From the NCBI RefSeq assembly GCF_013248995.1, contig NZ_JABRPK010000001.1:310001-374000 (forward strand): DNA of 64,000 nt, in the 5' to 3' direction. The DNA comes from Frigoribacterium sp. VKM Ac-2836 (GTDB lineage: Bacteria; Actinomycetota; Actinomycetes; Actinomycetales; Microbacteriaceae). The position numbers were made by a program, and so were the translations under genes. Of this stretch, positions 44,801 through 55,500 are shown piece by piece; position 1 is the first letter of the stretch, and each line of letters begins with the position of its first letter. The notes under the pieces were generated by a model. That model worked only from the letters and a program-made list of their open reading frames with translations. It was not told the DNA's origin and did no database searches.

Positions 44801-46963
44801 GTGTCGACACGCATCTACATCACCTCTGCCGAAGGCCACACGGGCAAGTCCACGATCGCCCTGGGCGTGCTCGACACGCTCAGTCACGAGGTGGGCCGCG
44901 TGGGGGTGTTCCGACCGGTCGCCCGGTCCACCGACGAGCGCGACTACGTGCTCGAGCTGTTGCTCTCGCACGACAGCGTCGATCTCGCCTACGACGAGTG
45001 CGTCGGCGTCAGCTACGACGCGGTGCACGCCGACCCCGACGCCGCGCTCGCCACGATCGTGAGCAGGTTCGCGGCGGTCGAACGGCAGTGCGACGCGGTC
45101 GTCGTGATCGGCTCCGACTACACCGACGTCGGCAGCCCCACCGAGCTGTCGTACAACGCCCGCATCGCCGCCAACCTCGGCGCACCCGTGCTGCTCGTGC
45201 TCGGCGGCCGGAGCGCCGACGGCCAGACCCGGCGGTCGGGTGCCGACATGCGCCAGGTCGCCGAGCTGACCACCGCCGAACTGCGCTCCGAGCACGCCAG
45301 CCTCCTGGCCGTCGTCGCGAACCGGGTCGACCCCGACCACCTCGACGAGGTCGTCGACGGCATCGGCCACGCCCTCGAGGCATCACCCACCGGTCGCGTC
45401 CCGATCTGGACGCTGCCCGAAGACCGGGTGCTCGTCGCCCCGACGATGCGCGCCGTGCTGCAGGCCACCGGCGCGACCCTGCTCCGCGGCGACGACGCCC
45501 TGCTCGACCGTGAGGCGCTCGGCGTCGTCGTCGCCGCCATGTCGATGGAGAACGTGCTGCCCCGCCTCACCGAGGGGGCCGTCGTCGTCGTGCCCGGCGA
45601 CCGCTCCGACGTGCTGGTCGCCACGGTGCTCGCGCACGCGTCCGAGACCTTCCCGTCCCTCGCCGGCATCGTGCTCAACGGCGGGTTCGCCCTCGCACCC
45701 CAGGTCGAGCGACTTCTCGAAGGCCTCGACAGTCCGCTGCCGATCGCCACCACGAGCACCGGCACCTACGACACCGCCCTCGCCATCACCCAGACCAGGG
45801 GCCGACTCGCCGCGGACTCGCCCCGCAAGTACGACCTCGCCCTGGCCCTCTTCGAGACCCACGTCGACGGGGCCGAGTTGCTGCGCCTGCTGCAGGTCAG
45901 CCCGTCCGGGGTGGTCACGCCGCTCATGTTCGAGTACCAGCTGCTCGAGCGGGCCCGAGGGGCACAGAAACACATCGTCATGCCCGAGGGCGACGACGAC
46001 CGGGTGCTGAGGGCCGCATCGACGCTGCTGCAGCGCGGCGTCGCCGCCATCACGCTGCTCGGCGACGAGACGGCCATCCGTGCCCGAGGGGCCGAGCTCG
46101 GCCTGGACCTCGCCACCGCCCGGGTGCTCGACCCGTTCGACCCCAGCCTGCAGGTGCTCTTCGCGACCGAGTACGCCAAGCTGCGGGCGCACAAGGGCAT
46201 CGCCGTCTCGCAGGCGATGGACACGGTGACCGACGTCTCGTACTTCGGCACCATGATGGTGAAGCTCGGCCTCGCCGACGGCATGGTGTCGGGGGCCAAG
46301 CACACGACGGCACACACCATCCGGCCGGCCTTCGAGGTGATCAAGACGCTGCCCGACGTCGGCGTCGTGTCGAGCGTGTTCCTCATGGCGCTCGCCGACC
46401 GGGTGCTCGTCTACGGGGACTGCGCCGTCATCCCCGATCCGACCGCCGAACAGCTCGCCGACATCGCGATCTCGTCGGCGCAGACCGCGCAGCAGTTCGG
46501 CATCGAGCCTCGCGTCGCCATGCTGAGCTACAGCACGGGCGACAGCGGCTCCGGCGCCGACGTCGAGAAGGTCCGTGCCGCGACGGCACTCGTCCGGGAA
46601 CGCCGACCCGACCTGCTCGTCGAGGGGCCGATCCAGTACGACGCCGCAGCCGACCCGACCGTGGCCGCCGCGAAGATGCCCGAGTCCGAGGTGGCCGGCC
46701 GGGCGACGGTGTTCATCTTCCCCGACCTCAACACGGGCAACAACACGTACAAGGCCGTGCAGCGCAGCGCGGGCGCCGTCGCGATCGGACCGATCCTGCA
46801 GGGCCTCCGCAAACCGATCAACGACCTGTCGCGTGGCGCGCTCGTCGGCGACATCGTCAACACCGTCGCCATCACGGCCATCCAGGCCGGGACGCAGTCC
46901 GCCGCAGCCGCCATCAGCACCAGTACCAGCACCAGCCCCAGCACCGAAGGAGCCTCCTCGTGA
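44801..46963 (+). CDS. pta: Phosphate acetyltransferase
   Basis: Converts acetyl-CoA and phosphate to acetyl phosphate; 720 residues, the long three-domain form. N-terminal P-loop domain (TSAEGHTGKSTIALG), central DRTGG domain, C-terminal catalytic PTA domain from about residue 385 (IVMPEGDDDRVLRAASTLL, MMVKLGLADGMVSGAKHTTAHTIRPA, NTGNNTYKAVQRSAGAVAIGP). A short Ser/Thr-rich tail contains repeated ST dipeptides. GTGA overlap with ackA. Confidence 0.96.
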   Translation: MSTRIYITSAEGHTGKSTIALGVLDTLSHEVGRVGVFRPVARSTDERDYVLELLLSHDSVDLAYDECVGVSYDAVHADPDAALATIVSRFAAVERQCDAVVVIGSDYTDVGSPTELSYNARIAANLGAPVLLVLGGRSADGQTRRSGADMRQVAELTTAELRSEHASLLAVVANRVDPDHLDEVVDGIGHALEASPTGRVPIWTLPEDRVLVAPTMRAVLQATGATLLRGDDALLDREALGVVVAAMSMENVLPRLTEGAVVVVPGDRSDVLVATVLAHASETFPSLAGIVLNGGFALAPQVERLLEGLDSPLPIATTSTGTYDTALAITQTRGRLAADSPRKYDLALALFETHVDGAELLRLLQVSPSGVVTPLMFEYQLLERARGAQKHIVMPEGDDDRVLRAASTLLQRGVAAITLLGDETAIRARGAELGLDLATARVLDPFDPSLQVLFATEYAKLRAHKGIAVSQAMDTVTDVSYFGTMMVKLGLADGMVSGAKHTTAHTIRPAFEVIKTLPDVGVVSSVFLMALADRVLVYGDCAVIPDPTAEQLADIAISSAQTAQQFGIEPRVAMLSYSTGDSGSGADVEKVRAATALVRERRPDLLVEGPIQYDAAADPTVAAAKMPESEVAGRATVFIFPDLNTGNNTYKAVQRSAGAVAIGPILQGLRKPINDLSRGALVGDIVNTVAITAIQAGTQSAAAAISTSTSTSPSTEGASS

Positions 46964-48153
46964 GCACCGTCCTCGTCGTCAACTCCGGCTCGTCGTCGTT
47001 CAAGTACCAGCTGATCGAGCTCGACGGCGAACGCACGCTCGCCAGTGGCCTCGTCGAGCGCATCGGCGAGGCGGTCGGGTCGACCCGCCACCGGAACGAG
47101 GTCACCGGCGACGAGACCCGCAACGACACGCAGTCGATCGCCGACCACGCCGCCGGTTTCGCCGCCATGCTGACCGCGTTCGACGCGCACGGTCCGACGT
47201 TCGCCGAGTACCCGCCCGTCGCGGTCGGCCACCGCGTCGTCCACGGCGGAGCGGAGTTCGACAGGGCCACCGTCGTCACGACCGACGTCGAGAAGGCGAT
47301 CGACCGGCTCTCGGCCCTCGCTCCGCTGCACAACCCCGCCAACCTCCAGGGCATCCGCGCAGCGAAGGAGGCATTCCCCGACGTGCCCCATGTCGCGGTC
47401 TTCGACACGGCCTTCCACCAGACGCTCGCCCCTGCCGCCTACACCTACGCGATCGACGCCGAACTGGCGGCGAAGCACCAGGTGCGCCGATTCGGCTTCC
47501 ACGGCACGTCGCACAAGTACGTCAGCGAGAAGACGGCCGAGTTCCTCGGGCGGCCCCTAGCCGAGCTGAAGACCATCGTGTTGCACCTCGGCAACGGCGC
47601 TTCGGCGGCCGCGATCGACGGCGGTCGGTCGATCGACACGAGCATGGGCATGACGCCACTCGAGGGGCTCGTCATGGGCACCCGGTCGGGCGACATCGAT
47701 CCCGCGGCGGTGTTCCACCTGCACCGTGAGGCCGGTCTCGACTTCGCCGAACTCGAGACCCTGCTCAACAAGGGCAGCGGGCTGCTCGGCCTGACCGGCA
47801 GCGGCGACATGCGGGACGTCCAGGACAGCGCGTCGCGGGGCGACGCCGTGTCCGAGGCGGCGCTCGCCGTGTACCGGCACCGCCTGCGGCACTACATCGG
47901 TGCCTACGTCGCCCAGCTCGGCGGCCTCGACGCCGTGGTCTTCACGGCGGGTGTGGGCGAGAACAACGCCCTGCTGCGCCGGCGCACCCTGATGGGCCTC
48001 GAGTTCTTCGGCATCCACGTCGACGACGACCGCAACGAACTCGCTTCCCGTGACACGCGCTACATCTCGCCCGAGGGATCGCGGGTCTCTGTCCTGGTCG
48101 TGCCGACGAACGAAGAGCTCGAGATCGCCCGACAGGCCGCCGCCCTCAGCTGA
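46960..48153 (+). CDS. ackA: Acetate kinase
   Basis: Makes acetate and ATP from acetyl phosphate (or the reverse), 397 residues. VLVVNSGSSSFKYQLIE, GHRVVHGG, FDTAFHQTL, HGTSHKYVS, HLGNGASAAAIDGGRSIDTSMGMTPLEG and FTAGVGENN are all present. GTG start with GAAGGAG upstream, overlapping pta. Followed by a strong terminator. Confidence 0.97.
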   Translation: MSTVLVVNSGSSSFKYQLIELDGERTLASGLVERIGEAVGSTRHRNEVTGDETRNDTQSIADHAAGFAAMLTAFDAHGPTFAEYPPVAVGHRVVHGGAEFDRATVVTTDVEKAIDRLSALAPLHNPANLQGIRAAKEAFPDVPHVAVFDTAFHQTLAPAAYTYAIDAELAAKHQVRRFGFHGTSHKYVSEKTAEFLGRPLAELKTIVLHLGNGASAAAIDGGRSIDTSMGMTPLEGLVMGTRSGDIDPAAVFHLHREAGLDFAELETLLNKGSGLLGLTGSGDMRDVQDSASRGDAVSEAALAVYRHRLRHYIGAYVAQLGGLDAVVFTAGVGENNALLRRRTLMGLEFFGIHVDDDRNELASRDTRYISPEGSRVSVLVVPTNEELEIARQAAALS

Positions 48154-48196
48154 ATCGCCGGGTCGGCTGCCCGACCCGGCCGCCCCGCGGACGCGA

Positions 48197-48234
48197 GAGA
48201 GCCCCGGTGCGCAGGTCGCGCCTCCGGGGCTCTC
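48197..48234 (+). terminator. Terminator of pta-ackA
   Basis: GAGAGCCCCGG (48197-48207) and CCGGGGCTCTC (48224-48234), an 11-bp perfect stem with 16-nt loop that carries a copy of the dispersed 9-mer. Confidence 0.82.
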
Positions 48235-48269
48235 GCGCCTCGACCGTGGTGTCGGCGAGGAGGTGCGGG

Positions 48270-48950
48270 TCAGTACTTGATGGTCGCCAGCGCGTCCGAG
48301 ACGGGGACGTCGCCCGAGACGGCCTCGAACTGCGTCTTGACGGCGGTGCCCTCGATCAGCGCCGTGGCGATGATCTCGGCCACGTCGGCGCGGGGGATGC
48401 TGCCGCGTTCGACCGTCGTGCCGACCGACACCTGGCCGGTGCCGGCGTCGTCGGTGAGGCCACCCGGGCGGACGATCGTCCAGTCCAGGCCCTCGCGACG
48501 GCGCAGGTCGGCGTCGGCCTCGCTCTTGGCGCGCATGTACACCTGGTACACGTCGTCGTCGTTCTCGGCGGGCAATTCGGCGCGCGCCGGGTCGAACTCG
48601 TCGGTGCCGATGGCCGAGACCATCACGTAGCGCGTGACGCCCGCCTTCTCGGCGGCGTCGGCCAACAGCACGGCGCCGTCCCGGTCGATGGTCAGCTTGC
48701 GCTCGGCGCCGCTTCCCCCGCCACCGCCCGCGGCGAAGACGACGGCGTCGGCTCCGTCGAGGTGGCCGGCGAGCGTGTCGACGTCGGTCTTCTCGAGGTC
48801 GAGGACGAGGGCACGGGCCCCCGCGGTCTCGAGGTCGGCGGTGTGGTCGGGGTTGCGGACGATGCCGACGGGGTCGTGCCCGGCGTCGGCGAGTCGGCGT
48901 TCGAGGAGCTGGGCGATCTTGCCGTGTCCTCCGGCGATGACGATTCTCAT
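48270..48950 (-). CDS. NAD(P)H-binding atypical short-chain dehydrogenase
   Basis: Rossmann-fold protein of 226 residues related to NmrA/YwnB-type reductases: MRIVIAGGHGKIAQLLERRL (dinucleotide motif GGHGKIA), VFAAGGGGG, YVMVSAIGTDEF, LDWTIVRPGGLTDD. ATG at 48950 lies 6 nt after TTGCCT; a GTG five codons upstream is less likely. Function in stress or redox sensing is a guess. Confidence 0.87.
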   Translation of the reverse strand: MRIVIAGGHGKIAQLLERRLADAGHDPVGIVRNPDHTADLETAGARALVLDLEKTDVDTLAGHLDGADAVVFAAGGGGGSGAERKLTIDRDGAVLLADAAEKAGVTRYVMVSAIGTDEFDPARAELPAENDDDVYQVYMRAKSEADADLRRREGLDWTIVRPGGLTDDAGTGQVSVGTTVERGSIPRADVAEIIATALIEGTAVKTQFEAVSGDVPVSDALATIKY

Positions 48951-48956
48951 GCCCCC

Positions 48957-48962
48957 AGGCAA
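48957..48962 (-). promoter_or_regulatory. -10 box of NAD(P)H-binding protein gene
   Basis: TTGCCT on the minus strand, 6 nt before the ATG at 48950. Confidence 0.4.
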
Positions 48963-48995
48963 CACCCCGGGTCGCGGCGACCACTCAGTTGCCGC

Positions 48996-49001
48996 TAAAC
49001 T
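48996..49001 (+). promoter_or_regulatory. -10 box of SRP RNA
   Basis: TAAACT, 6 nt before the predicted 5' end of the RNA at about 49008. Confidence 0.6.
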
Positions 49002-49007
49002 CGTCGA

Positions 49008-49095
49008 GGCTCCTCACGTGGCGTCATCCAGGCCAACTCCCCCAGGGCAGAAATGCAGCAAGGGTAACCGGGCTCTGGCGGGTGCGTGAGGGGTC
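49008..49095 (+). ncRNA. ffs: Signal recognition particle RNA (4.5S type)
   Basis: The Ffh-binding S-domain is recognisable: CAGGCCAACTCCCCCAGGGC..AGAAATGCAGCAAGGGTAACCGGG contains the symmetric and asymmetric loop bases and the GAAA-type apical loop. The ends close with CCTCACG (49012-49018) and CGTGAGG (49085-49091). Forms the SRP with Ffh for co-translational membrane targeting. Ends are approximate. A short hairpin (CCGGGG/CCCC near 49106-49122) may terminate it. Confidence 0.9.
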
Positions 49096-49513
49096 ATTTC
49101 CTTTTCCGGGGCCGAAGACCCCGTGCCCCCTGTTCGTGGGGTAGGCGATCCTGGCGAGGCCCCCTATGCTCGGCAGCACGGCGAGACCGAACCAGCTCGT
49201 CGGGAGCGATCAACCACCGCTCCGGCCGCACCCCTCACCACGGTGCGACCTCGCGCGACGGCGCCGTCGCACGCGCACCACCCGATCAGGATCAGGACCG
49301 ATGAGCCCCTCACCACGGCACGTCAGCAGCACCCGCACCAGGCGAACGAGCCCGCGCATCGCGCGGTAGTGCCGTTCGCCTCGTCGTCGTCCCCGGACGG
49401 CGACCCGGCGGCGACACGGCGACACGGCAACAGAACAGCAGCACCTCCCGCCTCACCAGCGGGGGTTCTTCGGATCAGGCGGCGGGCACGTCCCGTCAGG
49501 AAGAGGCACACCC
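49096..49513 (+). promoter_or_regulatory. Promoter and long leader of the giant surface-protein gene
   Basis: This 418-nt region has no recognisable gene. TATGCT at 49165-49170 is a plausible -10 box, giving a leader of about 335 nt that is rich in CACC/GCAC. GGAAGAGGCA before the ATG at 49514 is the ribosome binding site. Open frames across it are low-complexity Arg/Pro/His and look like composition artefacts. Confidence 0.45.
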
Positions 49514-52500
49514 ATGCGAAGCCAGGCGATCGAGCGTCCCCGGCGCTCCCACGCGTCCCGCGCACTGAAGGCGACGGCCGCCGCCGTCGTCGCGGCGGTG
49601 GTCGGCGCGCTCGTCGTCGTCGTCCCCGCTCAGGCGGCCACGACCGATCGCAGCGAGGCCGAGGCCTCGTTGGTCGGCGGATCGGGCATCGTCTCGCTCG
49701 ACCAGGTCGCCGCTCTCGGCGGGGCCTACTCGGCCTACGGCACCACACAGAACCCGCCGACCTCGCGCAACCCCCTCGACCTGACCGCCTTGCAGCTCCT
49801 GAACGTGGGCCTGGGCAACGGCATCCGCCTCCTCGGCGGCAACGGGCTGCTGACCCTCGGCGTCGACGGCCAGTACGCGAACGCCACCGCGACCGGTGCC
49901 ACGGCCTCGGCCGGCCTCATCGGGGCGGACGGCTCCATCGCCGTCGGCGACGGCAGCCCGGGCCAGGCGACGACCCTGCGCCTCCAGCCGCTGCTCGCCC
50001 AGGTGCCCGCCACCCAGGGCGTCCTCAGCGACGTCACGCTGCAGCTCGGCGCGCTGTCGTCGCAGATCACCCAGCAGCGCGGCGCCACCGCGGGCACGCC
50101 CACGACGGCCTACCAGGTCGCCGGCGCCCAGTACACGATGACCAGCCCCGCGGTCGCGGGAGTCACCTCGTCCCTGCGCAGCACGGTCACGGGCCTCGGG
50201 TCGACGGTCAACGCGGTCGGCGGCTCCGCGGCCTTGACGAACGCCGTGGCACCGGTGACCGCATCGGTCGTCGCCCTCGTCAACACCCTCCCCCTCGCCA
50301 CCGCCGGGCAACCCACCGTCGTCGTGCGAGGCGCGGTGGACCTGACGTCGACCATCGACACCGAGCTCGCGCGTCCCCTCACATCGGGCATCGTGACGCT
50401 GACGCCTTCGACCGGCCAGATCGTCATCGACCTGCAGGCGCTCAACGGGCTTCCGGCGAACAGTGACCTACTGAACCCCGCCACTCTCACGGCGGTCACG
50501 ACCGGCCTGACCGACATCCTGCAGAACCAGTTGCCGACGAACCTTGTCGCCGCGGCGAACGACGCCATCCGGTCGACCGCCCTCACCGTCGACCTCCAGC
50601 TGCCCGTCCGTCTCGCCGGCGTCAACCTCACGCTCGGGGCCACCACGACGACGACGGTCGGACAGCTGATCGACGGCACGACGCCGGCCGGCGCCACGGT
50701 CGTCACGGCGCCCCTCGGCCTCGGCGTCCTGGCAGGGGGCGTCACGAGCCTCGTCACCACGAGCCTGCTGCCGACCGTCGGTGCCCTGTACTCACCCGTC
50801 GTGAACGGCACGGCCCTCGCCGCGACCACGGCCACCCTGCGGACCACGACGACCGCCGTCATCACGACCCTCGCGCCGCTCACCGGCCTGCTGAACCAGC
50901 TCGTCCGCGTCACGATCAACGCCCAGGACGGCGTGGGCTTCCGGGACGGCCGGGGCACCGACGCGGGCTCGAGCTCCGTCCACGCGGTCAGCATCTCGGT
51001 CCTGCCGCTCGTGAACGCGGCCAGGGTCGACCTGGCCACCTCGACGGTGCGGGCCTCGGCCCTCGCCGCCCTGAACATCTCCACGCCTACCGCCGGGCAG
51101 GTCCTCCTGGTGCCGAACACCCCGGACGCCACGCGCAGCGTCGTGCTCAACGGTGCCGGCGAGCCCGGCGCCACCGTCAGCGTCGACCTCGGCGCCGGTC
51201 GAACGGGCACCGGCACGGTGGCGGCGGACGGCAGCTGGAGCGTGACCGTCGGGAACGTGCCCGCCGGGGCCTACACCGCCTCCGTGACCCAGACCCTCGG
51301 GGCCGTCACCACCGGCCCGGTCACGCGCGACTTCACCGTCGTCGCACAGCAGCCCCTCGTCGTCACCGCGCCCACGGCAGGACGCGTCTTCACCGTCCTC
51401 GACGCCGACGCCACGACCCCCGTCATCGTGTCGGGCACCGCCACGCCCACGGCCACCGTCGCGGTCGACCTGGGCGACGGCCGCACGGCCACCGCCGTCG
51501 TCGCCGCGGACGGCAGCTGGACGACGACCGTCGCGGGCGTGCCCGTGGGCGGCTACACCGCGTCGGTGACGCAGGGCCTCGGCGGTGACGTCTCGGCGCC
51601 CGTCACCCGGGCGTTCAGCGTCGTGGCCGGTGCAGGCCTCACGATCACGACCCCGACCCCCGGAACCCAGTACCGACTGCCCGGGGCCGACTCCACCCGT
51701 GACGTCACCGTCTCGGGCACCGGTCAGGCCGATGCCCCCGTCGCCGTCTCGCTCGGCGGCGGCCGCGACCTCACCGCCACGGTCGCCTCGAACGGCACCT
51801 GGTCCGTCACCTTCCCGGCCCTGCCCGTCGCCACCTACACGGCCACCGCGACGCAGACCGTGGGAGGCGCGGTGTCCGCCCCGCAGACCACCACCTTCAG
51901 CCTCGTGGCCGCGACCGGGGTGACGATCTCGACGCCGGCTCCCGGTGCGACGATCACGGTCGCCGACGCCACCTCGACCACCCCGGTCACGGTGACGGGC
52001 GCCGCCGAGCCGAACGCCCCCGTCCGCGTCGACCTGGGTGGCGGCTACGTCGCCACGACCACCGCCGACGGCGCGGGCGCCTGGACCGCGACGGTCTCGT
52101 CCGTGCCGGTCGGGCCTCGCACGATCAGCGTCACGGAGACGGTCGCCGGCGTCGTCTCGGTGCCGGTGACTCAAGCCCTGACGATCGCGGCCGGTGCGCC
52201 GCTCGTCATCGAGGCCCCGGCCGAGGGCACCACGGTGCGCGTCGTGAGCAGCGCCTCCTTGTCGGCCCTGCCCGTCTCCGGTACCGCCCAGCCCGGCGCC
52301 GACGTCCGCGTCGACCTCGGCGACGGCCTCACCGGCCGCGTCACGGCCGACGCCACCACGGGCGCCTGGTCGGTGATCGTCGCCGACGTGCCCGTCGGCC
52401 AGCGCACGATCTCGGCCACGCAGACGGTCGGCGGCACCGTCTCGCCCGCGCAGACGCGCGTCGTGACGATCGTCGCCGGGACCCCGGTCGCGATCTCGAC

Positions 52501-55500
52501 ACCCGCCCCCGCGGCGACCATCCCGATCGTCGGCGGGAACACGGCCGACGTGACCGTCACCGGCACGGCCGACCCGGGAGCGACCGTCACGGTCGGCCTC
52601 GGTGCGGGCTTCGAGGTGCAGGCCACGGTCGATCCCGCCACGGGCACCTGGACCGCCGTCATCACCGACGTCCCCGCCGGTGACCGGACGCTGGGAGCGA
52701 CACAGACCCTGGGTGGCACCACCTCGGCACCGGTCACGCAGCCGCTGACCATCGCGCAGGGCACCCCGCTCGACATCACCACACCGCTCGACGGCGCCGA
52801 GTACTTCGTCTCCGGCCCGCTCGGCACGACTCCCGTCGTGGTCTCGGGCACCGGTCAGGTCGGGGCGACCGTCGTGGTCGACCTCGGCGACGGACTGATC
52901 GGTCAGACCGTGGTGCCGGTGTCCGGCACCTGGTCCGTCACGATCGCCGGCGTCCCCGTCGGCCCGCACACGATCTCGGCGACCCAGAGCGTGAACGGCT
53001 CGACCTCGGGCGCCGTGACCCGTGACATCCAGGTCAGCGAGGGAGGCGCCGTCGTCATCGAGGCACCCGCCCCCGGAACCCGCCTCGTGGTGGCCGACGA
53101 CCAGGGCACGGTCACGGTCACGGTCTCGGGCACCGGCGTGGCCGGGCTGCCCCTGGTCGTGACGGTGGACGGCGTCGACCAGGCGCCCGTCGTCCCTGAC
53201 GCCCAGGGCGCGTGGTCGCTCGACCTTCCCGCCGTCGCCGTCGGAGACCACGCCGTGGGGGCGAGCCAGCAGCAGGGTCCCGAGCTGCTCGAGGCCGCGC
53301 CGACGAACTTCTCCGTGGTGTCGGCGCAGACCGAACTCACCATCACCGCCCCCGGCGACGGCGACGTCGTCACGGTCGCCGGCGACGACGGCGTCACCGC
53401 CGTGGTCGTCACCGGCACGGCACACCCCGACGCCGCGGTCCAGGTCACCCTGGCCGGCACCGTCGTTCCGACGACTGCCGGGCCCGACGGACTCTGGTCC
53501 GTGACCGTCCCGGGCGTCCCCGTCGGCGACCAGGTCGCCTCGGCGGTCCAGACGGTCGGCGCCACGACGACGACGGTTCCCGTGACCCGGGACTTCGAGG
53601 TCCGCGCCGGTGCCGACGTGGCCATCACCACGCCTGCCGGCGACATCCGGTACGTCGTGGCCTCGCCCGAGGCCACGCAGGACGTCCCGGTGGCCGGGAC
53701 GGCCCAGCCGGGTGCCGCCGTCACGGTGACCCTCGACGGCGTCGCCGTCGGCAGCGCCCTCGCCGACCCCACGACCGGCGTCTGGTCGGTCACCCTCGTC
53801 GGCGTCGGCGTCGGTGAGCGCGTCCTCGGTGCCTCGCAGGCCGTGCGCGACACGGTCCAGCAGGCCGAGACCCGTGTCGTGACGGTCGCCCCGGCCGCCG
53901 CGCTCACCATCGTGGCGCCGGCCGACGGCGTCCCGATCGTGCTGGCCGACCCGACCTCGACCACGACCCTCGTCGTGTCGGGTCAGGCCGAGCCGGGTGC
54001 GGTCGTGCGCGTCGACCTCGGCGACGGCTTCACCGACACGGTCACGGCCGACGCCACGACCGGTGCCTGGACCCTCTCGTTCGACGGCGTCCCCGTCGGC
54101 ACGCGCACCATCACCGCGACTCAGACGGTGGGCACCTCGATCTCGGCTCCCGAGACGCGGGTCGTGCAGATCCTGGCCGGTGCTCCGCTCGTGGTCCTGG
54201 CACCCGCCGACGACTCGGTCGTCGACGTGGCCGGTCCGGACGTCGTGTCGACGGTGACCGTCTCGGGCACGGCGGCGGCCGGAGCCACGGTCGACGTCGT
54301 CCTCGACCCCTCGACCGGTGCCGACCTGGTGGGCACGACGACGGCCGACCCCGACACGGGCCGCTGGTCCGTCGACGTGGCGGGCGTCCCCGTGGGCACG
54401 GTCGACCTGTCGGTCACCCAGAGCATCGGTGGGACCACCTCGCCGGCGCAGGAGAGCTCGTTCGAGGTGCGCGCGGCGGCACCCGTGGTCATCCTCGACC
54501 CGGACGACTCGGTCTTCACCCTGCTCGACCCGGCCGGTTCGGTCGACGTGCCCGTCTCGGGCACGGCGTCTCCCGGCGCGACCGTCTCGGTGCGTCTGAA
54601 CGGGGGAGCGGCCGTCGTCACGACCGCCGACCTCACGTCCGGCGACTGGTCGGTGCTCTTCTCCGACCTGCCGGCGGCCGTCTACCAGGTGAGCGCCTCG
54701 CAGAGCGTGAACGGCACCAGCTCGACCCCGGTCCTCGCCTCGTTCGAGATCGTGGCCGGCGCCGGGCTGGTCGTCCAGCAGCCCACGCCCGGCGCGGTCG
54801 TCACCGTCGCCGACGCGACCGCCTCGACGGCCGTCACCGTGAGCGGAACGGCCGAGCCCGGGGCCACCGTCCGCGTCGACCTCGGTGACGACCTCGTCGC
54901 CTCGACCGTCGCCGACGGCACGACCGGCGCCTGGAGCGTCGTCGTCCCCGGCGTCACGGTCGGCGAGCGCACCCTGAGCGCCACCCAGGCGCTCGGCGGC
55001 TCCGTCTCGCCCGCCGTCACGCAGCCGCTCTCGGTCGTCGCCGCGGCGCCGGTCGTGATCGAGCAGCCCGCCCTCGGTGCGGTCGTCGTCGTCGCCACGC
55101 AGGACGCCACGACCGACCTCGTCGTCTCGGGCGGTGCCGAGCCGGGGGCCGCCGTCACGGTCGACCTCGGTGACGGCCTGACCGCCACGACCACGGCCGA
55201 CGACGAGACGGGCGGGTGGACCGCGACGGTCCAGGACGTCCCGGTCGGCGACCGCACCATCGCGGTCACCCAGGTCGTGGGCGGTTCGACCTCGGCACCC
55301 GTGACGCGCGACGTCTCGATCGTCGCCGCCCCGGCCGCTCCCGTCATCGTGACCCCCGTCCCCGGGGCCAGCGTCTCGTTGCTCGACCCGGCCGGCACCA
55401 CCGCGGTGCTCGTCACGGGCACGGGTCAGCCCGGAGCCGCCATCGCGGTGGACCTCGGCAACGGCCTCACGGCCGGTGCCGTCGTCGACCCGCAGGGCGA

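Noticed and set aside
49123-50466. A 447-codon frame spanning the leader and the 5' part of the giant gene
   Set aside because: Arg/Pro/His-rich, no motif, and it overlaps the signal peptide and head domain in another frame.
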